A DNA stretch of 64,000 bases. It comes from DATFCK01 sp963728975 (GTDB lineage: Bacteria > Verrucomicrobiota > Verrucomicrobiia > Chthoniobacterales > UBA10450). This document shows, piece after piece, positions 32,617-42,416 of this stretch. The position numbers were made by a program, and so were the translations under genes. Numbering within the stretch: position 1 is the stretch's first letter; each line of letters begins with the position of its first letter. Under the pieces are notes generated by a model. The model was not told the DNA's origin, did no database searches, and worked only from the letters and a program-made list of their open reading frames with translations. Location of the stretch: the NCBI GenBank assembly GCA_963728975.1, contig CAVSMF010000001.1:558001-622000 (forward strand), in the 5' to 3' direction.

Positions 32617-33972
32617 ATGAAGCTCCCGCTGCTTCTGCTGGTGCCGCTGCTGGCTGGATGCGAACCGGAGGCAGTTCGCCAGGAAAAAGAGCTGCGTCAC
32701 CGAGTAGTTCACGAGCTACGCCAGCATGCTTACGCCGACGCCGCCGCTCTGGCCCGCCAACTCGTGCATCGCACTCCCCGGGACGAGCGAGCATGGAAGC
32801 AACTGGTCCGCGCGCAAATCCGATTGCACGATCTGGAAGGCGCCAAACAAAGCCTGGCCGACTGGAATCGCGCTGTGGGATCGCCTTCGCCACGGTTAAA
32901 CGAATTTGAGGGGGACATCGCACGCGAAGAACAGCGTTTTTCTGCTGCTCTCGCCGCCTGGCAAAAAGTCGGGCGGATGCAGCCCGGCAACGGCCGCGTC
33001 CGGGAAAAAATCGCCCAGCTCTATCAGTCCCAACAAGACTGGGCCAAAGCGGATGCGGCTTGGACGGAAGCTATTCGCATTAAGGACGAACCGACCAGTC
33101 GTATCAACCGCGCAGTTTGCCGGCGCCGGTTACATCGCTGGAAAGAAGCATTTGAGGATCTGCATCGCGCCCGGGAGCTTGGACCTGACGACCCGCAAGT
33201 TCGCCGATGGTCTCGATTGTTCAACGGCTTGGCCAAATTTATCGATCAAATCGGAGAATTGGACGCCAAGCTGGCAATCTTGCCGGACGACGCCGGGTTA
33301 CTCGCTGACCGCGCCCTTTTGTTCTTGCGATGCGGCGACCCCGAGCTTGCTCTCGACGATGCCAGAAAAGCGGGCAAGCTGGCTCCGTGGGCAGTGCGGC
33401 CGAAGCTCTTCCTGGGAATCGCTCTGGCCGACCTCAATCGGGGACGGGAATCCGAGCGACTGGCCGTCCGCGAACCGCTTCGGCTCGATTCGTTGACATC
33501 GGAGTTTTTGGAAAACATGAGCCGGCTCGACTCAGCCATCTCGGTGGAACGAACCAATCCGGAGCACTTTATTGCCCGAAGCTGGCAGCTTAATGAAATC
33601 GGTCAACCCAAGCTTGCGCTGGAAGACGCGGAAACAGCGATCCAGCTCGATTCCAAGTCCGCCGGAGCTCTGGTTGAAACAAGCTATGCCTTGAGCAAGC
33701 TCGGGCGCAGGGCTGAAGCACTCGAAAAAATCAAACAGGCAACTGCCCTCGACCCCAATTTCGCCGCGGCCTGGCTGTATCGCGGCGAACTCGAGATGGT
33801 CCAAGGCAACTATCTGGCTGCGGTCGATTCCCTCTCTCGAGCGTTGACAATCCAACAAACCGTCGAGGGCCTGGAAAAGCGCGCGGAATGTTACCGGCGT
33901 TTAGGATTGAATACGCGGGCGGAGGAAGATCATCGGGTTGCCCAAAAATTGCTGGCCGCAAGTCTCCAGTGA
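32617..33972 (+). CDS. TPR-repeat lipoprotein
   Basis: A 451-aa protein. ATG 32617 gives a lipoprotein signal 'MKLPLLLLVPLLAGCEPE' with lipobox LAGC, so the mature protein is expected to be lipid-anchored. Earlier starts would bury this signal and overlap yajQ. The body is a chain of TPR units ('AWKQLVRAQIRLHDLEGAKQSL', 'AWLYRGELEMVQGNYLAAVDSLSRAL', 'KRAECYRRLGLNTRAEEDH'). TPR lipoproteins of this size often scaffold envelope complexes. No specific partner is visible; the neighbour on the right is convergent. Confidence 0.88.
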   Translation: MKLPLLLLVPLLAGCEPEAVRQEKELRHRVVHELRQHAYADAAALARQLVHRTPRDERAWKQLVRAQIRLHDLEGAKQSLADWNRAVGSPSPRLNEFEGDIAREEQRFSAALAAWQKVGRMQPGNGRVREKIAQLYQSQQDWAKADAAWTEAIRIKDEPTSRINRAVCRRRLHRWKEAFEDLHRARELGPDDPQVRRWSRLFNGLAKFIDQIGELDAKLAILPDDAGLLADRALLFLRCGDPELALDDARKAGKLAPWAVRPKLFLGIALADLNRGRESERLAVREPLRLDSLTSEFLENMSRLDSAISVERTNPEHFIARSWQLNEIGQPKLALEDAETAIQLDSKSAGALVETSYALSKLGRRAEALEKIKQATALDPNFAAAWLYRGELEMVQGNYLAAVDSLSRALTIQQTVEGLEKRAECYRRLGLNTRAEEDHRVAQKLLAASLQ

Positions 33973-33985
33973 GCGGATCGCAGGA

Positions 33986-34765
33986 TCAGGGATAGGTCTT
34001 GGCAATGCCAATATTTCCGGCCCCGGCACGGATGTTGATTACCGTCCGAGGCGAACCGCCGATTACCAAATCGATTGCCTTCCGCTCCGCTCCCTCTCGA
34101 TGGTGGGTTTCGGCGAAATCGGTGATGACCTGACCATCTTTCGATTCGGCCAGCACCTGAAAAGAACCGTCGGCGGGAAGGAACAGGTCGGCCTTGGCGT
34201 TGCCGAGCTCCGCTTGCACCGAAGAGGCCTGATTTTCCCACCAATCATAGCCGAGCTGAAGACCGCCGTTGTCCATCATCAGATGCAAGTTTGCAAAGCA
34301 GTTATGAACCAGCAGCCGGCCATTCTTGAGCCGGGCCTCAACTCCTGCTCCACGCATTCCTTCAATCAACACTTCGCCGGCAGCCAGTTCGACGGACGCT
34401 AATCTGCAGGTCTGCGGAAGCTCGATAATATAATCGACCGTTCCCGACCGATCGCTAAAAAATGATCGCGGCGGCGGCGGGTAGGCAGTCCAGATCAAAA
34501 CGTTCCCGGGGCGAACTGCAACATGCACCGTGATCTTCCGCAATCGTGCCGCACTGTAGCTTCGCTTGGTCGCCTCAATTTTGAGTTCGTTATCATCTGA
34601 ACCATAGATCTGGATTGAGCCGTCCGTATTGCGAATCTCAAGCGTCGAGCGCGGGTCAATCGTATATGTCCGTTCGATGGTTTCCTCCAGAACCGTGGCC
34701 GCGGTAACGAGCCGGCACGAGAGGAGCAATACAAAAACGGAACAAAAAAAAGCCAAATGCCTCAT
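33986..34765 (-). CDS. Exported DUF4097-like beta-repeat protein
   Basis: A 259-aa protein with a signal peptide ('MRHLAFFCSVFVLLLSCRLVTA') and a beta-helix-like repeat: 'LEIRNTDGSIQIYGSDDNELKIEATKR', 'VELAAGEVLIEGMRGAGVEARLKNGRLLVHN', 'INIRAGAGNIGIAKTYP'. This matches the pattern of DUF4097/putative-adhesin proteins. The residual pattern 'VDYIIELPQ' is also typical. It follows the last permease gene of the export cluster on the same strand after 260 bp, so cotranscription is possible but not shown. Confidence 0.78.
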   Translation of the reverse strand: MRHLAFFCSVFVLLLSCRLVTAATVLEETIERTYTIDPRSTLEIRNTDGSIQIYGSDDNELKIEATKRSYSAARLRKITVHVAVRPGNVLIWTAYPPPPRSFFSDRSGTVDYIIELPQTCRLASVELAAGEVLIEGMRGAGVEARLKNGRLLVHNCFANLHLMMDNGGLQLGYDWWENQASSVQAELGNAKADLFLPADGSFQVLAESKDGQVITDFAETHHREGAERKAIDLVIGGSPRTVINIRAGAGNIGIAKTYP

Positions 34766-35024
34766 CTTCTGGTCGAGCGATACCCTTGAGTAGCTACGCT
34801 TTATGGCATAGGCCCGCGAGTAGATTATTCAGGGCTTCGGGCCAGGCCAGAGATCCTGATTCGTCAGAGGCAAAGCCGCAATTAGGCATTCCGGTGTTCG
34901 CGCCAACCCCGGGGGCGAGGGGCCAAAATTGCGCTGAAACTGAAGCCGGGAGACTGCAACACCCTTGGGAGAGCCGCAGCGGACGCCGGCCAACATTGCT
35001 CGTTAGGCGAAGCTCCTTGGAGAA

Positions 35025-37457
35025 TTACTCATAGCGCAGCGCAACCACGGGATCGACCCTCATGGCCCGGCGAGCGGGCACAAGACCGGCGAAGAGGGCG
35101 GCCAGGCCAAGCAGGAGAACCACCGCAGAGTAGGTGAGCAGATCGGTCGTTCCAACTCCAAAAAGGAGAGCTCTCAGCAAGCGCGTCGCGGCAAAGGCGC
35201 CAACCAATCCAACCGCAATCCCGATCGCAACCATGGCCAGGCTCTGGGTCAGGATCATCGTCAGCATCTGACGCTGCTGTGCGCCAAGCGCCATGCGAAT
35301 GCCAATTTCCTTGGTCCGCTGGACGACGTTATAGGCAATGACGCCGTAAATTCCGACGGCGGCGAGAATCATCGCGACGGCTGCAAACGCCCCGAGCAAT
35401 CCGGTGTTAAATCGCGATTGCGACAGCGTCTGGCTAACCAGGCGGGAAAGAGGTTTGATTTCGGGAACGAACTGCTGCGGATCGTTCTCGTGCACGGCGC
35501 GGCGAATCATCGTCTCAACACCGGTCGGTTCCGGCTGGCTCGTCCGCACAACGATCTCTGTGTAACTATCGGAGTCCTGGGCAAACGGGACATAGAACTC
35601 CGGCGTTTCTCCTTCGGCCAGGCTGTTGTGTTTGGCGGGGCCGACCACGCCAACGATTTCGCGCGGCGGCATCCCCTTCGCCTCGGTATTCACCCGCTGC
35701 CCGAGAGGATTCTCGCTGCCAAAATATTTTTTGGCGAAGGTCGCGTTGATCATCATGACCGGGGTAGAATCCTTTCTGTCGCGCGCGTCGAAGGTGCGTC
35801 CGTTTTGCAACGGAATGCGCAGGGTTTGGAAGTAGCTGCCATTAATCGTTAGGCGCGAGGCCGAAGGCTCCATCCCCTCGGGTGGAGCCGGTTGGCCGAC
35901 GATCGTGAATGTGCGATGCGAATCGTCGCCGCCGAAAGGCAGTGGCGAAACGATGCCGGCGTTCTCGATTCCCGGAAGAGATTTCAGTTTTGGGAGCAGC
36001 CTGTCGAAAAATTGGAGTTGTTTCGCCGGGCTGCCGTAGCGCGTTTTCGGCAGCGATTGCCAAAAGGTGAGCACGCCGTTGGGATCGAACCCCGGCCGCA
36101 CCGCGCTCAGGCTGGCGAAGCTGCGGATGAGCAAACCGGCGCCCACCAGGAGCACGAGAGACAACGCAAACTGCGAAACGACAAAAGCAGAGCGCAAGCG
36201 ATGGCTGCGCGCGCCGCCGCTCGAGCCGCGGGAAGCTTCCTTGAGCGCTTCCTCGACCTGTGGCCGTGAGGCTTGCAGCGCCGGAATCAAGCCGAAGATC
36301 AGGCTCGTTAGGACAGCGATCCCAAGCGTGAAGGCGACAACTGCGCCGTTGACGCGGATCGCGTCGAGCCGGGGAAGATCGCCCGGGCCAAATGCGATCA
36401 GAGCATCGGTGCCCCACCAGGCAAGCAACAGTCCGGCGGCTCCCCCGAGCAGGGCAAGAAGCAGCGTTTCGACCAGAAGTTGTCTGACAATCTGAAAACG
36501 GCTTGCGCCAAGTGCCGTGCGGATCGCCATCTCGCGCTCTCGCCCCGCCGCGCGCGCGAGAAAAAGATTCGCCACGTTCGCGCAGGCAATCAGTAAAACG
36601 AGGGCAACGGCACCGGTCAAAACAAGGAGAGCCGGACGCACGTCGCCGACAACGTCGGATCGCAGATCGACCGCGCGTGCCGTCCGTCCCGCGTCGGTCT
36701 CGGGATATTGCTTCGCCAGCTGGCCCGCGATCGTTTGCAGATCCGCCGTCGCCATCCGCAAACTGACGCCCGGTTTCAAGCGGCCGACGACGGAAAGAAA
36801 ATGCGCGCCGCGGTGAGTCAGATAATCGGTCGAAGCACCCGAAAAGAGCGGCCGCAGCGGCGCGATGTAATCAACGCCGTCGTGCTGAATCGGAAATTTC
36901 CAGCCGCGCGGCATCACGCCGGTAATTGTGTAAACGTGATCGGCCGATTTCATCTGCTTGCCGACAATGTTGGGATCGCCGGCGAAACGGCGTTGCCAAA
37001 AGGAATAGCTGATGACCACGACCCGCGCCGCCCCCGGTTCTTCATCGGCTCGGGAAAAACCGCGGCCGAGCAACGGCTCTGTTCCGAGGACATCAAAAAT
37101 GTCCGAAGTGGCAGCAAGGCCCGGCACATCGGCGGAATCGTCGCCCGTGCCCCAGATCATGGAAGCGGTCGTATAAGCGGCGAGCGCCGTGAAGGTGTGG
37201 TTCTGCGCGCGGAGATCGAGGTAATCAGGATAAGAGTGAACCTGACGATCATTTTCCGGGTGTTGCGGCGCAGTCCCCCAAATCATGGTCAGGCGGTTGG
37301 CGTTCGGGAATGGCAATGGGAGCAGCAGAACGCCATCGATCACACTGAATATGGCGCTGTTTGCACCGATCCCGAGTGCGAGCGTAATCACCGCGACAAT
37401 GGTGAAGCCGGGCGCTTTGATGAGTTGGCGAAAGGCGAAGCGCAGCTCAGTCAACAT
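35025..37457 (-). CDS. MacB/FtsX-type ABC permease of the ADOP kind (4th in operon)
   Basis: An 810-aa duplicated permease. An N-terminal cytoplasmic stretch and first helix ('LRFAFRQLIKAPGFTIVAVITLALGIGANSAIFSVID') precede a MacB periplasmic core domain. Three helices of an FtsX domain come mid-protein (about 280-430). A second periplasmic domain and FtsX domain end 'GLVPARRAMRVDPVVALRYE'. Such proteins have no ATPase of their own and resemble the 'acidobacterial duplicated orphan permeases'. ATG 37457 is the usual start ('MLTELRFAF'). It is 14 bp downstream of the preceding permease and last of the run. Expected role: mechanotransmission-type export or envelope signalling. Confidence 0.9.
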   Translation of the reverse strand: MLTELRFAFRQLIKAPGFTIVAVITLALGIGANSAIFSVIDGVLLLPLPFPNANRLTMIWGTAPQHPENDRQVHSYPDYLDLRAQNHTFTALAAYTTASMIWGTGDDSADVPGLAATSDIFDVLGTEPLLGRGFSRADEEPGAARVVVISYSFWQRRFAGDPNIVGKQMKSADHVYTITGVMPRGWKFPIQHDGVDYIAPLRPLFSGASTDYLTHRGAHFLSVVGRLKPGVSLRMATADLQTIAGQLAKQYPETDAGRTARAVDLRSDVVGDVRPALLVLTGAVALVLLIACANVANLFLARAAGREREMAIRTALGASRFQIVRQLLVETLLLALLGGAAGLLLAWWGTDALIAFGPGDLPRLDAIRVNGAVVAFTLGIAVLTSLIFGLIPALQASRPQVEEALKEASRGSSGGARSHRLRSAFVVSQFALSLVLLVGAGLLIRSFASLSAVRPGFDPNGVLTFWQSLPKTRYGSPAKQLQFFDRLLPKLKSLPGIENAGIVSPLPFGGDDSHRTFTIVGQPAPPEGMEPSASRLTINGSYFQTLRIPLQNGRTFDARDRKDSTPVMMINATFAKKYFGSENPLGQRVNTEAKGMPPREIVGVVGPAKHNSLAEGETPEFYVPFAQDSDSYTEIVVRTSQPEPTGVETMIRRAVHENDPQQFVPEIKPLSRLVSQTLSQSRFNTGLLGAFAAVAMILAAVGIYGVIAYNVVQRTKEIGIRMALGAQQRQMLTMILTQSLAMVAIGIAVGLVGAFAATRLLRALLFGVGTTDLLTYSAVVLLLGLAALFAGLVPARRAMRVDPVVALRYE

Positions 37458-37471
37458 ATCGTTAGGCAAGT

Positions 37472-39919
37472 CTATTCATACCGGAGCGCCACGACTGGAT
37501 CGACCCGGGTGGCCCGGCGGGCGGGAAACCAACAGGCCAGGAGGGCGACAACAGCCAGGGCCAGGATCGCAGTGCAGAATGCGATTGGATCGAGGCTGCC
37601 GACATTATAAAGCAGCCCGGTCAGAGCCCGACCCGCTCCGAGCGCACCCAACAAGCCGATGGCCAGACCGATTCCAACCAGCAGCAGCCCCCGTCCGAGG
37701 GCGAGCTGAAATACATCCTTTCGTCCCGCGCCCAGAGCCAGGCGAATCCCGAATTCGCGCGTCCGCTGGTTCACGCTCAGGGCCATTACTCCGTAAAGAC
37801 CGACACTCGCCAGGGTGAGCGCGAGAATGGCGAACGAGGCCAGAAGGGTCATGGTTAGCCGGCGTGTGGCCAGGCTTTCGGCGATGTTCTTTCGCATCGT
37901 CGAGATGGAAGCCACCGGCTGATCGGGATCGATCTGCTGCACCTCCCTGATCACCGCCGGGGCCAGGGTCATGGGATCGGCCACCGCTGTCCGCACCAGC
38001 AAACTGTTGTCCTCGGTAGGCATCTGGGCCGCGAAAAAATACATTTGTGGGAGATGAAGCCGGTCGAACGCCTCCCCCGGCACATCGCTCCGGACGTGCG
38101 GCACAATGCCGACAATGGTCAAGGCCGGCGGATTTTTCTCCAGGGTCTGGTTGTCGTCGATATGAAGGCCGATTGGGTTCTTGTTCGGAAAATATTTACT
38201 GGCAAACAAATCGTCGATGATAACGGATCGCGGCTGGCCTAACCGGTCCTCCGGGCCGAAACTGCGTCCGCGCAGAACCGGCATTGAAAGGACCTTGAAG
38301 TAATCCTGCGTGATCACGTTAACTTCGGCCGAAGGCTCATGGCCGGGAGGGCTCGGCGGTCTTCCGGTGATGTGAAACGAGCTGTCCCATTCGGTCTCGT
38401 CGAATGGGATGTTCTGGCCAATGGCGGCCGACACCACTCCGGGCAGACCTTCCACCCGCTCAATCAGCCTGGTATAAAACGCATTTACTTTTTCCTTCGA
38501 ATCGTAGCGAGCAGTGGGAAGAGATAACGTCATGGTCAGAACGCCGTGTGGCTCAAACCCGAGTGGCGCAGTCATCGATCGCCAGAAACTTTTCAAGGTC
38601 AGACCGGCGCCGGCGAGGAGAACAAGGGCAAGCGCAACCTGCGTAATCACCAGTCCACTCCGGGCCCGCTGCCGAGCCGCGCTATCGCTTCCACCCCGGG
38701 CTCCTGCTTCATGCAAAACCGTGCTAAGCGATGCCAGACGCGAAACGCGCCAAGCCGGCCAGATGCCGACCAGTAATCCGCAGACAAAAGCGACTGCGGC
38801 AGCGAACCCGAGCGTTACGAGGTCAAGGCGGGTCTCCTGAAAACGGGCGGAATGGGCCGGACCAAGCGCATGAATGGCATCAAAGCTCCAGACGGCGATC
38901 AGCAGACCTGCGATTCCACCGGCGAGTCCGATCAACGTGCTTTCAATCAACAGTAGCCGCATCAGACGCCAACGGCTTGCGCCCAGGGCGGCGCGAACCG
39001 CCAGTTCTTTGCCACGGGAAAGCGCGCGGGCGAGTTGCAGGTTGGCGACATTGGCGCAGGCAATGAGCAGGACACAAACGACCGCCACCAGCAGAAGGGT
39101 CAGGTTTTCGCGGTAATCTCCCACGCCCGCATCAAGCAGGGTGCGGGCGTTGATCCGCCGGCCCGTGTTTGAATCGGGATAGCGTCGTTCCAGATCCTTT
39201 GCGATTCGGTCAAGGTCGTCGCGGGCCTGCTGCAGCGTGATGCCCGGTTTTAGCCGGCCTAACGAGGAAAAACCGGGATGGTTGCCGCGTTCGAGGACAT
39301 TCTTATCGGCGCGCAAATCCGCTAACGGGAGGAAAACCTGAGCGCGGCGGATCACACGCATGTCATCCGGGACCACCCCAATGATATGGCGCGGGACGGT
39401 ATCGACGATGAGCTGTTGTCCGATTACTTTCTTGGAAGCGCCGAATCGGCTGCGCCACAAGCCCTCACTGATCAAGACTACCTTGGGCCCATGCGGCACG
39501 TCGTCCGCCTCGGTAAAGTCGCGTCCAAGAAAAGGAGGCAATCCAACAACGTGCAGAAAGTTCCAGGTGAGAACACCCGCATCCACCCGCTCCGGCGGCG
39601 TGTCCTGGGCCTGGCTGGATAAATTCACCGAATCATGCCGGCAAAGGGCGAGATCGATAAAACTGCGCTGGGCTGCCCGCCAATCGAGATAGTTCGGATA
39701 ACTTACGGAACCGGATTCGAACAAGCCCAACACTTTCTCCCGCAGGAGAACCAGCCGACCGGAATCGGGATAAGGCAGCGGTCGCAGCAGGACGGCGTCA
39801 ATTACGCTGAAAATCGCGGTGTTAGCGCCGATACCTAACGCCAGCGCTACAATGGCGATCACGCTGAAGGCCGGCGATTTCACCAGCATTCGAATGGCGT
39901 AACGGAGATCAGTTAACAT
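37472..39919 (-). CDS. MacB/FtsX-type ABC permease of the ADOP kind (3rd in operon)
   Basis: An 815-aa protein with the same two-fold MacB-PCD/FtsX layout: first helix 'SPAFSVIAIVALALGIGANTAIFSVIDAVLLRPLPYP', FtsX blocks near residues 270-420 and 680-810, and C-terminus 'WFPARRATRVDPVVALRYE'. ATG 39919 was chosen because the upstream extension to 40030 lacks family similarity and would run into the neighbouring gene. It is separated by 34 bp from the upstream permease and 14 bp from the next. The periplasmic domains differ clearly from the three paralogues, suggesting non-redundant substrates or partners. Confidence 0.9.
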   Translation of the reverse strand: MLTDLRYAIRMLVKSPAFSVIAIVALALGIGANTAIFSVIDAVLLRPLPYPDSGRLVLLREKVLGLFESGSVSYPNYLDWRAAQRSFIDLALCRHDSVNLSSQAQDTPPERVDAGVLTWNFLHVVGLPPFLGRDFTEADDVPHGPKVVLISEGLWRSRFGASKKVIGQQLIVDTVPRHIIGVVPDDMRVIRRAQVFLPLADLRADKNVLERGNHPGFSSLGRLKPGITLQQARDDLDRIAKDLERRYPDSNTGRRINARTLLDAGVGDYRENLTLLLVAVVCVLLIACANVANLQLARALSRGKELAVRAALGASRWRLMRLLLIESTLIGLAGGIAGLLIAVWSFDAIHALGPAHSARFQETRLDLVTLGFAAAVAFVCGLLVGIWPAWRVSRLASLSTVLHEAGARGGSDSAARQRARSGLVITQVALALVLLAGAGLTLKSFWRSMTAPLGFEPHGVLTMTLSLPTARYDSKEKVNAFYTRLIERVEGLPGVVSAAIGQNIPFDETEWDSSFHITGRPPSPPGHEPSAEVNVITQDYFKVLSMPVLRGRSFGPEDRLGQPRSVIIDDLFASKYFPNKNPIGLHIDDNQTLEKNPPALTIVGIVPHVRSDVPGEAFDRLHLPQMYFFAAQMPTEDNSLLVRTAVADPMTLAPAVIREVQQIDPDQPVASISTMRKNIAESLATRRLTMTLLASFAILALTLASVGLYGVMALSVNQRTREFGIRLALGAGRKDVFQLALGRGLLLVGIGLAIGLLGALGAGRALTGLLYNVGSLDPIAFCTAILALAVVALLACWFPARRATRVDPVVALRYE

Positions 39920-39953
39920 GAATTTTGGATCGGTCAGGGATTGTGATGGCAAA

Positions 39954-42404
39954 TCATTCGTTTCGCAGGGCAACGTTGGGATTGACCTGCGATGCTTTGC
40001 GCGCGGGAATGAAACTGGCCAGAAGGGCAACCGCAGCGAACAGAAATGGCACGGTCAGGAAGACCAGCGGATCGGTCGGACTGACCGAATAGAGAAGGCT
40101 CCGCATGATGCGGGTGACCGCCCAGGCCCCTCCCAGACCAATCGCGATCCCGAGCGCCGTCACCGCCATGCCTTGACTGAGGAAAAGGTGAAGAACATCG
40201 CGACGCTGCGCGCCTAACGACATTCGGATTCCAATCTCCCGACGTCGCTGGTTCACGGAATAAGCCAGAACGCCGTAAATGCCGACACTGGCCAGGAGCA
40301 AGGCGACCCCCGCGAATCCGCTCAGCAGGGCCATGCTGAAACGCCAGGGCGCGATGGAGGAGGCGACCATCTCCTCCATGGTCCGGATATCGGCGATCGG
40401 TACATTGGGATCAACCGACGCGATCTCGCGTCGGACCAGCCGGAGCAACGCCGACGGTTCGGTGCCGGCGCTGCGCACGGCCACAGTCATCCCACTGAGG
40501 CCCGCCTGCGCCTCCGCCAGGTAAATGTGCGGCCCCGATTTCGCGCCCAGGGAAGTGTGCCGCACGTCGCCAACCACGCCGACAATTTCGCGAAAGATCG
40601 GCTTCTTCTTTTCGTTAGTCGCCTTGAAACGCCGCCCGATTGGATTGACCCCGGGAAAATAGAGACGCGCCATCGTTTCATCGATCACTGCAACCTCAGG
40701 AGCATCCACGTTGTCGTGCTCGCTGAAAGAACGGCCATGGCGCAAAGGAATTTGCAGGGTCCGAAAATAATCCGGCGTTACCCAGCGAAAGTTCGCCGTC
40801 TGAACCAGCCCGGGCCCGGGTTCCGGACGGCCTTCGATTTGGAAACCATCCACTTCTTCGCCCCCGCTCAATGGGAGGACATTGCCGGCGCCGGCCGATT
40901 TCACCCCGGGAAGGCTTTCGATTCGTTTGATTACCGCGTCGAAGAAGGCCGCCGCCTTGGCCCGATCGCGATACGGATTATCAGGCAGGGCGATGTTGAA
41001 TGTGAGTACGCTCTCCGGATTGAACCCCGGGCGCACCCGCGCCAGCTGCGCGAAACTTTCGATCAAAAGTCCGGCCGCGATCAACAGGATCAGAGCCAGC
41101 GCGACCTCGGAAACGATCAGGCCGTTGCGCAGACGCGCGTGACCCGCGGTGGAACCGCGATCGCCTTCCTTCAATTTCTCGCTCAACCCGATCCGCGACG
41201 ACTGCAGCGCCGGCGCGACGCCGAAGAGAAGGCCGGTGGCAAGAGAAACAAAAAGCGTGAACGCGAGCACCCCGCCGTCGATGCGCACCTGATCAAGGCG
41301 AGGCAGACTGGCCGGAGCCGTCGCCAGCAAAAGATCGCTGCCCCAGACGGCGAAGAGAATGCCTAACGATCCTCCGGCCAGGGCGAGCAACACGCTCTCC
41401 GTCAGCAATTGACGCACGATCCGCCACCGGCTCGCGCCCAGCGCGCGCCGGATGGCGATCTCTTTTTGCCGGCCGAGACCACGGGCCAGAAGCAGATTGG
41501 CGACATTGGCGCAGGCGATAAGCAGAATGCAACCGACGGCGCACATCAACACGGTCAACGTCCGCTCACTCCCCGCGGCGACTTGTTTTTGCAGCGACAC
41601 AACCTCGATCCCCCAATCCTTGTTCGAATCGGGATATTGCCGGGCGAAGCGGGCCGCCAGCGTCTTCATCTCCGTTCGGGCGGCTGTTAGGCTGACACCC
41701 TGTTTGAGTCGGCCCACAACGGCAAGGTTGTGCGCTCCCCGGTTTTTCTCCCGGCCTTCGGACGGCGCGAACGGCGTCCAGGCCTGGCAACCGGGTCCAA
41801 ACGTCATATAAGCCGGCATGCCCGTATCGCTGGGGAAGCAGAAATCCCGCGGCATCACACCGACCACGGTATAAGGTTCCTGATCGAGCATCAGTTTGCG
41901 CCCGATAACCGCGCGATCGCCGCCGAACCCCCGTTGCCATAACTCGTAGCTGAGGATGACGACGTGGTTTCGGCCCCGCTGGTCTTCCCCTTTCACAAAG
42001 GCGCGACCCAGTATCGGCTGCACCTGGAGGAGCGAAAAGAGATTCGCCGAAACGCGAGCGCCATCCAGCCGCTCGGCTTCGTCCAGGCCGGTCAGGTTGG
42101 TCGACCAACCCTCAAAAGTGGAAAGAGCCTCAAAGCTTTTCGCCTGCGCCCGCCAATCCTCGAAATCGGGCACGCTCGTTGGGGCGAGCGGGAAACCCAT
42201 CTTCGCGACCTCCGGGTTGGTTTGCCAGATCATGGCCAGCCGATGGCTTTCCGGAAATGGCAGGGGCCGGATCAGGATCGCGTTTACCACGCTGAACATG
42301 GCGGTGTTCGCTCCAATCCCGAGAGCCAGGGCGATCACAGCGATGACGCTGAATCCCGGCGATTTGATCAGCATCCGGACGGCGTGGCGAAGATCAGCCA
42401 ACAT
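39954..42404 (-). CDS. MacB/FtsX-type ABC permease of the ADOP kind (2nd in operon)
   Basis: An 816-aa protein with first helix 'SPGFSVIAVIALALGIGANTAMFSVVNAILIRPLPFP', periplasmic segments 'VPDFEDWRAQAKSFEALSTFEGWS' and 'VVGVMPRDFCFPS', and two FtsX domains ('CILLIACANVANLLLARGLGRQKEIAIRRALGAS', 'GVLAYSVNQRRREIGIRMSLGAQ'). It ends 'FIPARKASQVNPNVALRNE'. It lies 12 bp after an ABC ATPase gene in the same operon, which could energise it. Confidence 0.9.
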   Translation of the reverse strand: MLADLRHAVRMLIKSPGFSVIAVIALALGIGANTAMFSVVNAILIRPLPFPESHRLAMIWQTNPEVAKMGFPLAPTSVPDFEDWRAQAKSFEALSTFEGWSTNLTGLDEAERLDGARVSANLFSLLQVQPILGRAFVKGEDQRGRNHVVILSYELWQRGFGGDRAVIGRKLMLDQEPYTVVGVMPRDFCFPSDTGMPAYMTFGPGCQAWTPFAPSEGREKNRGAHNLAVVGRLKQGVSLTAARTEMKTLAARFARQYPDSNKDWGIEVVSLQKQVAAGSERTLTVLMCAVGCILLIACANVANLLLARGLGRQKEIAIRRALGASRWRIVRQLLTESVLLALAGGSLGILFAVWGSDLLLATAPASLPRLDQVRIDGGVLAFTLFVSLATGLLFGVAPALQSSRIGLSEKLKEGDRGSTAGHARLRNGLIVSEVALALILLIAAGLLIESFAQLARVRPGFNPESVLTFNIALPDNPYRDRAKAAAFFDAVIKRIESLPGVKSAGAGNVLPLSGGEEVDGFQIEGRPEPGPGLVQTANFRWVTPDYFRTLQIPLRHGRSFSEHDNVDAPEVAVIDETMARLYFPGVNPIGRRFKATNEKKKPIFREIVGVVGDVRHTSLGAKSGPHIYLAEAQAGLSGMTVAVRSAGTEPSALLRLVRREIASVDPNVPIADIRTMEEMVASSIAPWRFSMALLSGFAGVALLLASVGIYGVLAYSVNQRRREIGIRMSLGAQRRDVLHLFLSQGMAVTALGIAIGLGGAWAVTRIMRSLLYSVSPTDPLVFLTVPFLFAAVALLASFIPARKASQVNPNVALRNE

Positions 42405-42416
42405 GATTCTTCATCC